This document shows, piece by piece, positions 1-5,165 of a stretch of 5,672 nucleotides of DNA (within the stretch, counting starts at the first letter, position 1; the number at the start of each line of letters is the position of its first letter). Source of the stretch: Acidobacteriota bacterium (GTDB lineage Bacteria > Acidobacteriota > Vicinamibacteria > Vicinamibacterales > CAVVIG01). Below the pieces are notes generated by a model that was not told where the DNA came from, made no database searches, and saw only the letters and a list, made by a program, of their open reading frames with translations. The position numbers were made by a program, and so were the translations under genes. The stretch covers positions 1 to 5,672 of the forward strand of contig QHWL01000329.1 of the NCBI GenBank assembly GCA_003222555.1. Direction: 5' to 3'.

Positions 1-118
1 CGGTTGTCATAATGGTTAATATTTAACTGTAGAGTGAACTAACAGTCAAGCTCACACAACCGTCGCGATAAACAGGGCGACCACCTCACGAGTCGTTCGC
101 AGAGATCGCTTCGTTAGA

Positions 119-167
119 CCGTTATGCGGCGCTTTACGAGAATTCTGTTCTCGTTGCCGCATAACGG
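119..167. repeat. Large interrupted inverted repeat (cruciform)
   Basis: CCGTTATGCGGC (119-130) is the perfect reverse complement of GCCGCATAACGG (156-167). Inside it, ACGAGAA (136-142) pairs with TTCTCGT (148-154) around a 5-base loop. The whole forms a 19-bp two-part stem with a small asymmetric bulge (5 bases against 1). It does not look like an intrinsic terminator, since no T run follows on either strand. It lies beyond the 3' end of the esterase gene. Confidence 0.85.
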
Positions 168-168
168 C

Positions 169-254
169 GGCGCGCACAGCGCGCCCGCGAGGGAGCGGCG
201 CGGGGCGAAGGGCCCCCGCGAGCGACCGAGCCGGGGTGTGGGGCGGAGCCCCAC
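169..254. repeat. Three GC-rich stem-loops in a row
   Basis: GGCGCGC-ACA-GCGCGCC (169-185) is a perfect 7-bp stem with a 3-base loop. CGCGGGG (199-205) pairs with CCCCGCG (214-220) over an 8-base loop. GTGGGGC-GGA-GCCCCAC (238-254) is again a perfect 7-bp stem with a 3-base loop and ends one base before the complement of the esterase stop codon. Together with the inverted repeat at 119-167, nearly all of 119-254 can fold. There is no T run after the last hairpin on the minus strand, so it is a poor intrinsic terminator for the esterase gene. Confidence 0.75.
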
Positions 255-255
255 G

Positions 256-1188
256 TTAGTTCGAGCTGGACTTCGCATTCGCCAGACGCGCCGTGAGCCA
301 GGGGCCCAACAGGTCGGTGAGCTGATGCTCCGAAGTGCCGACAGAATCGATTTGCGACATGTGATTGTGGGTTTTCATCACATGGAAGACATGGTCCCTG
401 CCCGCTTCGGTGAGCACGCGATGGATCATTTCGCCCTGCGCGATTTGCGGAGTGTCGGGATCCCATTCGGCGCGAGTGAAGAACAGCGGGATGCTGGTCT
501 TCTTGAGCCCTTCGACCGACGAGGCCGCCTTTACTTTGTCTGGATCCGTGCCGAAAATACCGCCTGGTCGCGATTCATAACCGCCCGAGGTCATAACGGC
601 GCCGATGATGCCTCCACCCTGCTTGTAGTGGTATTCGGGATGCGAAACGTAAATGCCGACCAGGCTCGCGCCCGCGGAATGACCCCAGAGGAAAATCTTG
701 TTGGGGTCGCCGCCATACTTCGCCGCGTTCTGCGCCACCCAGGCAAGCGCGTCCCTCGCATCATTGGCTTGGTCGGGAAGCATGTTCTTCGGTAACAGAC
801 GATAATTGATCTCGACTCCGACCATGCCCTGGTCATTCGCCCATTTCATCAAGTTGTCATTGGTGAATTGGCCGGGCGCGTGTTTGTCGCCGCCAGTGAA
901 GCCGCCGCCATGGACGAACACCAGCACGGGCTTGCCCGTGCCTTGGCCGCTCGAAACGACGTCGAGCTTTTGAAGCGGGTCCGAACCATACGCGATGTCG
1001 CGCTCCACCTTCAGGCCCGCAACCGGATCCTTCGGCTGGATCGGATCGAAGATTTTGCGCGTGGCTCCGGCGTCGTTGACATGACCCATCGCTGCGACGG
1101 CTTTCGCCACCTCGGGCGGCAGGTCCGCGTTCGCGGAGATCGGAACCAAGAGCGCCGCAAACGCAAGCGGTACGATGAATTTTTCCAT
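256..1188 (-). CDS. Secreted alpha/beta-hydrolase esterase (BD-FAE / lipase-like)
   Basis: A 310-residue serine hydrolase that probably cleaves carboxylic esters in the periplasm or outside the cell; the natural substrate cannot be read from the sequence. Residues 1-21 form a signal peptide (Lys3, hydrophobic stretch 4-18, site Ala-Asn-Ala before Asp22). The mature part has the oxyanion-hole motif HGGG at 93-96, the nucleophile elbow GHSAG at 169-173 (Ser171), an acid in EWDPD (Asp243 or Asp245) and a histidine in HNHMS (probably His276). Order and spacing match the BD-FAE/hormone-sensitive-lipase-like group (COG0657 type). The start at 1188 was chosen because GGAGGAG lies 7 bases upstream and the signal peptide begins there; an in-frame ATG at 1230 would put 14 mostly polar and arginine-rich residues in front of the signal. 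It has its own promoter and lies 224 bp downstream of the beta-barrel gene on the same strand. Its stop codon TAA falls inside a CTAAC core of the structured block that follows. Family sure; substrate unknown. Confidence 0.93.
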   Translation of the reverse strand: MEKFIVPLAFAALLVPISANADLPPEVAKAVAAMGHVNDAGATRKIFDPIQPKDPVAGLKVERDIAYGSDPLQKLDVVSSGQGTGKPVLVFVHGGGFTGGDKHAPGQFTNDNLMKWANDQGMVGVEINYRLLPKNMLPDQANDARDALAWVAQNAAKYGGDPNKIFLWGHSAGASLVGIYVSHPEYHYKQGGGIIGAVMTSGGYESRPGGIFGTDPDKVKAASSVEGLKKTSIPLFFTRAEWDPDTPQIAQGEMIHRVLTEAGRDHVFHVMKTHNHMSQIDSVGTSEHQLTDLLGPWLTARLANAKSSSN

Positions 1189-1195
1189 GAGCCGT

Positions 1196-1202
1196 CTCCT
1201 CC
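1196..1202 (-). promoter_or_regulatory. Shine-Dalgarno site of the esterase gene
   Basis: On the minus strand the sequence reads GGAGGAG followed by 7 bases and ATG. This strong site decides the start codon at 1188 over the upstream in-frame ATG at 1230. Confidence 0.85.
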
Positions 1203-1254
1203 GATTCGTCAGGTCGACCCAGTCGCACATCGCCAGCGACGGTGCCCGGGGCCG

Positions 1255-1282
1255 ATTATCGCCCCGACCGACGGATTGTCAA
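1255..1282 (-). promoter_or_regulatory. Sigma70-type promoter of the esterase gene
   Basis: Read on the minus strand, a perfect -35 box TTGACA (1282-1277) is followed by a 16-bp spacer and GATAAT (1260-1255), which matches the -10 consensus at five of six positions. Transcription would start near 1248 and give a leader of about 60 bases before the ATG at 1188. This is the clearest promoter in the window. It indicates that the esterase is transcribed on its own, not only by read-through from the beta-barrel gene. A 15-bp tandem repeat lies directly upstream of the -35 box. Confidence 0.72.
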
Positions 1283-1311
1283 GAGGATCCGGCGACAGAG
1301 GATCCGGTGAC
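1282..1311. repeat. Two tandem 15-bp repeats touching the -35 box
   Basis: AGAGGATCCGGCGAC (1282-1296) is followed at once by AGAGGATCCGGTGAC (1297-1311), with one mismatch in 15. On the minus strand each unit reads GTCRCCGGATCCTCT, and the second unit shares one base with the -35 box TTGACA of the esterase promoter. The position suggests a pair of regulator sites, either an activator just upstream of RNA polymerase or a repressor over the -35. A 15-bp period is not a whole number of helical turns, so a simple slippage duplication is also possible. Confidence 0.6.
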
Positions 1312-1346
1312 CACGCATCTGGTACGACAACGTGGTCGCAGCGACC
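1309..1346. repeat. Overlapping inverted repeats upstream of the esterase promoter
   Basis: GACCACG (1309-1315) is the reverse complement of CGTGGTC (1331-1337), separated by 15 bases. Overlapping its right arm is a 13-bp near-perfect palindrome, GGTCGCAGCGACC (1334-1346), centred on A1340. The two structures share bases 1334-1337, so only one could form at a time in single-stranded nucleic acid. They lie about 30-70 bp upstream of the -35 box. The compact palindrome could be an operator for a dimeric regulator, but no family can be named. Confidence 0.35.
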
Positions 1347-1381
1347 TCGTAACATCGGGCCAATGATCTCCAACGCTCAGC

Positions 1382-1401
1382 CCCCGATGGCGCCAACGGG
1401 G
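1382..1401 (-). terminator. Stem-loop just after the beta-barrel gene, possible terminator
   Basis: Twelve to thirty-one bases past the stop codon of the 1413-1880 gene is an almost palindromic 20-bp element: CCCCG, one mismatch, then TGGCGCCA, one mismatch, CGGGG. It would fold into a GC-rich hairpin in the transcript. No run of T follows on the minus strand, so it is not a classic intrinsic terminator. It may protect the 3' end of the mRNA or act with Rho. Confidence 0.3.
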
Positions 1402-1412
1402 TTTCGGACCGT

Positions 1413-1880
1413 TCAGTGAAACGTGTAACCGACGGCGAACTTGAAGCTGGGACTCTTGAGCGCGCCCACCTTGGCTTCCGCGAACAGACCGTTGGCATGA
1501 GCGAGCCCGATCAGCCCGTTGAAGCCACCCTCCGACCGCGTATCGTTCGGGAATCTGAAGATGTTGAGGGCCGGGCCGCCACCCACGTACAGGTGCCACA
1601 TCGAGAGCGCGCGCGGAAGGCGGGGGGCGGTGGGCGGTAAACGATAAGTGAACTCGAAGTTCAGCGCGACAAGCTTGACATCGCTCCCCACGCCCACCTC
1701 GACATTCGGCCGAAATCGCAGGCGCTCGGCCAGCTCGCCCGTCTCGAAGTGCACTCCGGCGTAGAACTGATCCGGGTCGGTGCTCGCTCCAGCGCGTACT
1801 CCCACTCCCTGGGCTCGAGCGGGGGCGGCAATGACAGTGAGCGAGACTGCGGCGACGACGATCGTCCAGATGAGCTTCAT
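1413..1880 (-). CDS. Small outer-membrane beta-barrel protein
   Basis: A 155-residue protein with a clear Sec signal: MKLIW, a hydrophobic core over residues 4-19, and a cleavage site Ala-Arg-Ala before Gln24. The mature 132 residues are rich in Gly and aromatic residues and show alternating short strands such as FYAGVHFETG (39-48), VKLVALNFEFTYRL (68-81), WHLYVGGGPALNIF (95-108), GLFAEAKVGA (131-140) and FKFAVGYTFH (146-155). This is the look of a small outer-membrane barrel of the porin/OmpX-like class. A Phe next to the last residue fits the usual aromatic C-terminal strand, though His is the final residue. AGGAG lies 7 bases before the ATG. The gene is divergent from the M16 peptidase and upstream of the esterase. 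I cannot assign a ligand or transport role. A lipocalin-like or other beta-rich periplasmic fold is less likely. Confidence 0.85.
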   Translation of the reverse strand: MKLIWTIVVAAVSLTVIAAPARAQGVGVRAGASTDPDQFYAGVHFETGELAERLRFRPNVEVGVGSDVKLVALNFEFTYRLPPTAPRLPRALSMWHLYVGGGPALNIFRFPNDTRSEGGFNGLIGLAHANGLFAEAKVGALKSPSFKFAVGYTFH

Positions 1881-1887
1881 CGATGAA

Positions 1888-1892
1888 CTCCT
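1888..1892 (-). promoter_or_regulatory. Shine-Dalgarno site of the beta-barrel gene
   Basis: The minus strand reads AGGAG, 7 bases, then ATG at 1880. It supports this start. I found no convincing -35/-10 pair for this gene in the divergent region. Confidence 0.75.
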
Positions 1893-2010
1893 GCGGATCG
1901 AAGATTAGTCGGGAGCGGCCGGTCCTCGGTGGCGGCGCGGGTTGCCGGCAAAAGAACCAGCAGAGCGAAGGCAATCCGGTGCACAACGGGATTATCGCAT
2001 CTGCCGGGTT

Positions 2011-2129
2011 ATCGGCCGTTACAATGGGTAAGCCGCTTCTGATCGATTATACGGGGAAGACCTCCATGACTTTTTCCACTCGCGTCCGGTTGACGCTCCT
2101 CGCGTCGGCGATCGTGACGGCTGTCGGCT
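2011..2129 (+). repeat. Tandem duplication, copy 1 (leader and signal-peptide region)
   Basis: This stretch matches 2197-2315 at an offset of exactly 186 bases, with 11 mismatches in 119 by my count (about 91% identity) and no gaps. It carries the same landmarks as copy 2: TACAAT (2020-2025), GGGGA (2053-2057) and an ATG at 2066 followed by a signal-peptide-like sequence, MTFSTRVRLTLLASAIVTAV. Because 186 is divisible by three, the frame runs on into the peptidase gene. Most of the differences that fall in codons change the amino acid, so the copy does not look selected as protein. Confidence 0.88.
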
Positions 2130-2196
2130 GGTTCGGACGGAATATTTGCGGTAACACGCCAGGGCGGCGCGCCGGCCTTTCGGGCCGACGAAGCGG

Positions 2197-2315
2197 ATCG
2201 GCCGTTACAATGGATAAGCCGCTTCTGGCCGATTATACGGGGATGACCTCCATGCCTTTTTCTACTCGCGTCCGGTTGATGCTCCTCGTGTCGGCGATCG
2301 TGACGCCCGCCGGCT
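2197..2315 (+). repeat. Tandem duplication, copy 2 (at the peptidase start)
   Basis: The second copy includes the start codon I assign to the peptidase (2252) and most of its signal peptide, so this is probably the original or functional unit. It diverges from copy 1 after GTGACG and then continues into the mature protein. The 67-bp spacer between copies (2130-2196) is not itself repeated. Confidence 0.88.
2206..2243 (+). promoter_or_regulatory. Candidate -10 box and ribosome-binding site of the peptidase gene
   Basis: TACAAT (2206-2211) matches the sigma70 -10 consensus at five of six positions and would give a leader of about 35 bases. No good -35 box lies at the usual distance. GGGGA (2239-2243) stands 8 bases before the ATG at 2252 and is a weak Shine-Dalgarno site. 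Both elements are also present in copy 1, so transcription or translation could start at two places. Confidence 0.3.
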
Positions 2316-5095
2316 TCGCTGGCGCGCAGCAGCCGACGATCCCCGCAAACGTTCTGGACGCCCCACTCGGTCAGACCGTTCCGGTCGATCCGCTGATTAC
2401 AGTGGGCAGGCTGCCGAACGGGTTCCGCTACTACATCCGCGAGAACAGACAGCCGCAGGCCCGCGCCGAGCTTCGGCTCGTCGTCAATGCGGGCTCGGTG
2501 CTCGAAGACGAAGACCAGCGCGGCCTCGCGCACTTTGTCGAGCACATGAGCTTCAACGGCACGCTGCACTTTCCCAAGCAGGACGTCGGCGGCTTCATGC
2601 AGTCGCTCGGCATGCGTTTCGGTGCGCACGTCAACGCGAACACGAGCTTCGACGAGACGGTGTACCAGCTGCAGATCCCCACCGGCAATGCCGCGGTCAT
2701 CGACAGGTCGCTGCTCATCCTCGAAGACTGGGCACATAACGTGTCGTTCGATCCGGTCGAGATCGACAAGGAGCGGGGCGTCATCCTCGAGGAATGGCGG
2801 CTCGGGCTGGGAGCTGACGAGCGGATTCAGGATGCGCAGTTTCCGATCCTGCTGAAAGGCTCGCGCTACGCGGAACGGCTGCCCATCGGCAAGCCGGAGA
2901 TCATCCAGAACGTCAATCCCGCCCGGCTGAAGCAGTTCTACGCGGATTGGTACCGGCCCGACTTGATGGCAGTGGTCGCCGTCGGCGATTTCGACAAGTC
3001 CACGATCGAGGCCGAAGTCAGATCTCACTTCGGCTCGATCCCGGTGGCCTCGTCCCCAAAGCCGAGGCCGGTGTACGCCGTGCCGGATCAATCGGGGACG
3101 GTCTATTCGGTGATCACCGATCCCGAAGCCACCTATACACGCATCAGTGTGTCCAGCAAGATGGCCGCTCGCCCGCAGGCGTCGATTGGCGCGTACCGGC
3201 AGCACATGGTCGAGCAGCTGTTCGGCGCAATGCTGTCTGGGCGGCTTGACGAGATCGCGCAGGCGCCGAATGCGCCGTTTCTCAGGGCCCAGACCGACCG
3301 TCGGCTCTTCGTGCGCACCGAAGAGGCGACAACCCTGGATGCCCTTGTCGCGAGGGGCAGCGTCGAACGGGGCCTGGCGGCGCTCTTCACCGAGGTCGAT
3401 CGCGTCGCCCGATTCGGCTTCACCGCGACGGAGCTGAATCGGGAGAAGCTGAATCTTCAGCGAGGACTCCAGCGGTCGGTCATCGAGAAGGACAAGAGCC
3501 CCTCAGGTCCGCTGGCCGACGAATTCGTGCGCAACTTCATCCAGGCGGAACCAATTCCGGGCATCGTGTACGAGTACGGCTTGAATCAGCGATTCCTGCC
3601 GGAGATCACGCTGGCCGAAGTCAACGGCGTGGCCAGCGATTGGATGCCCAATCGCAACCGGCTCGTCGCCATCACCGCGCCCGAGAAGGACCGGCCGTCA
3701 CTGCCCACCGAGGCGAAGCTGGCCGCGGTCATCAACGCGGCCAGCGGCGCACCGCTGACCGCCTACGTCGATACGATCAGCACGCAACCGCTGCTCTCGC
3801 ACCTCCCTTCGCCGGGAACCACCGCCACCACCTCGACCAACGAAGCGCTGGGCATCACCGAGTGGCGGTTGTCCAACGGCGTCCGGGTCGTGCTCAAGCC
3901 GACGACGTTCAAGCAGGACGAGATCCTGTTTCGGGCCGTGAGCCCCGGTGGCACCTCGCTCGCGAGCGACGCGGACTTCATCCCTGCTGAAACCGCCTCC
4001 CTGGTCATCGCGCAAGGCGGCCTTGGCGGCCTCAGCCGCATCGATCTGGAAAAGGTTCTCGCCGGCACCACTGCGTTTGTCAGGGCCGACATCGGCGAGA
4101 CGGAGGAAGGACTCGGCGGCGGCGCCTCCAGCAGAGATCTCGAGGCGCTGTTCCAGCTCGTGTATCTCACGTTTACCGCGCCTCGGGCCGATCCTGTCGC
4201 CTTCGGCGTCCTGATCGATCAGTTGAAGGTCACGCTGGCCAACCAGTTGGCGATGCCGGACAGGGTGTTCGACCAGGCGCTCGATGCCGCATTGAGCCAG
4301 AACCACTTGCGGGCGCAGCCGCTCACGCCGGCAAGCCTCACCCAATTGAACCTCGACAAGTCGCTCGCCTTCTACAAGGACCGCTTCGCCGATGCGAGCG
4401 ACTTCACCTTCGTCTTCGTGGGAAGCTTCGATCTCGCAACGATGAAGCCGCTCGTGGAGCGCTACCTGGGGAGTCTTCCGGCCCTCCACCGGAACGAGGT
4501 CCCGAAGGATGTCGGCATGCATCCTCCAGCGGGCATCGTCCAGAAGCAGGTGAAGAGCGGTATCGCACCCCGGAGCCAGGTCAGCATCGTGTTCAGCGGG
4601 CCGTTCGAGAACGACGAGATGCATCGAGTGGTCGCCATGACGATGGGCGATACGCTCGCGGGAAACCTGCAACGAACACTACGGGAGGACCTGGGCGGCA
4701 CCTACGGCGTCAGCGTCGTGGCGAGCTTCACGAAGCGTCCGGAGGCGGAATATCGCCTGACAATTAATTTCGCCTGCGACCCGGCTCGCATGGAAAGCCT
4801 CGTCAGGAGCGCGTTCCAGGTGATTGACGAGTTCAAGAGGATCGGTCCGGGCGAGCAACAGGTCGGCGACGCGCGCGCGGCGTTGATGCGCGATTTTGAA
4901 ACCAACAGCGGGCGGAACGACTACCTTCTGAACCGGATCGTCTTCAAGTACGAATACGGCGAGGACGTCAAGGAAGTCTTCAACATGCGGGCGTTCTACG
5001 ACCAGCTCACCGTGCCGATGCTGCGCGACGCGGCGCGGGCGTACCTCGACACGAACCGCTATGTGCAAGTGACGCTGCTGCCCGAGACGAGGTAG
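2252..5095 (+). CDS. Secreted M16 zinc metallopeptidase, PqqL-like
   Basis: A 947-residue peptidase, close to the length of E. coli PqqL, that would cut peptides in the periplasm or outside the cell. A signal peptide spans residues 1-25 (MPFSTRVRL, hydrophobic 9-19, site Ala-Gly-Ala before Gln26). The N-terminal M16 domain (about 52-200) has the inverted zinc motif HFVEH: His94 and His98 as ligands, Glu97 as catalytic base. Glu174 in KERGVILEEWR lies 76 residues after His98, as expected for the third zinc ligand. NANTSFDETVYQ (128-139) is also typical. The first M16_C domain covers about 220-400. The second half repeats the fold without a zinc site (about 531-690 and 700-880), forming the other clamshell lobe. 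Arg811 and Tyr818 in REDLGGTY have the seven-residue spacing of the substrate-contacting pair in insulysin. I chose the ATG at 2252 because the signal peptide starts there. In-frame ATGs at 2066 (1009 residues) and 1883 (1070) are less likely. The name pqqL would be by similarity only; no PQQ genes are nearby. Confidence 0.93.
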   Translation: MPFSTRVRLMLLVSAIVTPAGFAGAQQPTIPANVLDAPLGQTVPVDPLITVGRLPNGFRYYIRENRQPQARAELRLVVNAGSVLEDEDQRGLAHFVEHMSFNGTLHFPKQDVGGFMQSLGMRFGAHVNANTSFDETVYQLQIPTGNAAVIDRSLLILEDWAHNVSFDPVEIDKERGVILEEWRLGLGADERIQDAQFPILLKGSRYAERLPIGKPEIIQNVNPARLKQFYADWYRPDLMAVVAVGDFDKSTIEAEVRSHFGSIPVASSPKPRPVYAVPDQSGTVYSVITDPEATYTRISVSSKMAARPQASIGAYRQHMVEQLFGAMLSGRLDEIAQAPNAPFLRAQTDRRLFVRTEEATTLDALVARGSVERGLAALFTEVDRVARFGFTATELNREKLNLQRGLQRSVIEKDKSPSGPLADEFVRNFIQAEPIPGIVYEYGLNQRFLPEITLAEVNGVASDWMPNRNRLVAITAPEKDRPSLPTEAKLAAVINAASGAPLTAYVDTISTQPLLSHLPSPGTTATTSTNEALGITEWRLSNGVRVVLKPTTFKQDEILFRAVSPGGTSLASDADFIPAETASLVIAQGGLGGLSRIDLEKVLAGTTAFVRADIGETEEGLGGGASSRDLEALFQLVYLTFTAPRADPVAFGVLIDQLKVTLANQLAMPDRVFDQALDAALSQNHLRAQPLTPASLTQLNLDKSLAFYKDRFADASDFTFVFVGSFDLATMKPLVERYLGSLPALHRNEVPKDVGMHPPAGIVQKQVKSGIAPRSQVSIVFSGPFENDEMHRVVAMTMGDTLAGNLQRTLREDLGGTYGVSVVASFTKRPEAEYRLTINFACDPARMESLVRSAFQVIDEFKRIGPGEQQVGDARAALMRDFETNSGRNDYLLNRIVFKYEYGEDVKEVFNMRAFYDQLTVPMLRDAARAYLDTNRYVQVTLLPETR

Positions 5096-5165
5096 CGCTG
5101 AACGTGCGCCTGCCGACGATCATTGACCGCGAACGGTGCGACGTTGGAGCGATGAGCGGCCGCGT

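Larger units (their letters stand above)
36..262. other. Possible attC-like recombination site(s) of an integron cassette
   Basis: Integron attC sites are bounded by cores RYYYAAC and GTTRRRY some 55-140 bases apart. Here GTTAGAC (113-119) is a perfect GTTRRRY. AACTAAC (37-43) is one mismatch from RYYYAAC, and the two span 83 bases. A second pair, GCATAAC (159-165) and GTTAGTT (255-261), spans 103 bases with one mismatch in each core. GAACTAAC (36-43) and GTTAGTTC (255-262) are exact reverse complements. The esterase stop codon TAA sits inside the second core, an arrangement often seen in gene cassettes. Against this, the inner arms pair poorly, the 169-254 hairpins are separate instead of one long stem, and no integrase is present. 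These 255 bases hold no gene on either strand. Confidence 0.28.
1881..2251. other. Divergent intergenic region with a duplicated leader
   Basis: These 371 bases separate the divergent beta-barrel and peptidase genes. They hold the ribosome-binding site of the beta-barrel gene, the whole first copy of the 119-bp repeat (2011-2129), a 67-bp spacer and the first 55 bases of the second copy. The peptidase reading frame stays open upstream as far as an ATG at 1883. The translation before 2011 has no recognisable domain and lies over the likely beta-barrel leader, so I treat it as non-coding. The spacer includes a small hairpin, CGGCC-TTTCG-GGCCG (2173-2187). Confidence 0.6.

Noticed and set aside
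15..27. AT-rich inverted repeat GTTAA-TAT-TTAAC as an operator or promoter
   Set aside because: The arms are only 5 bp, no gene starts downstream on either strand within the window, and no paired -35/-10 boxes are present.
238..254. Hairpin after the esterase stop codon as an intrinsic terminator
   Set aside because: The stem is good, but on the minus strand it is followed by ACCCCGG and not by a T run.
124..795. 223-codon plus-strand ORF starting inside the cruciform
   Set aside because: It is antisense to the esterase, which has a signal peptide, full catalytic motifs and a strong ribosome-binding site. The translation shows no domain and begins in a hairpin arm.
1189..1230. Upstream ATG at 1230 as the esterase start
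   Set aside because: It would add 14 residues (MCDWVDLTNRRRRL) before a normal signal peptide. GGAGGAG is placed for the ATG at 1188, and 1230 is close to the predicted transcription start.
2173..2187. Hairpin CGGCC-TTTCG-GGCCG in the spacer between the repeat copies as a terminator
   Set aside because: A 5-bp stem with no T run; such short GC stems are common by chance here.
1883..2251. N-terminal extension of the peptidase to the ATG at 1883
   Set aside because: No ribosome-binding site is evident, the extension lacks any domain, it nearly overlaps the divergent gene's start, and a proper signal peptide begins at 2252.
2009..3205. 398-codon minus-strand ORF, and a similar 324-codon one at 3698-4672
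   Set aside because: Both are antisense to the M16 peptidase in GC-rich DNA where such open frames arise by codon bias. Their translations are low-complexity Arg/Ala/Gly/His-rich with no motif.
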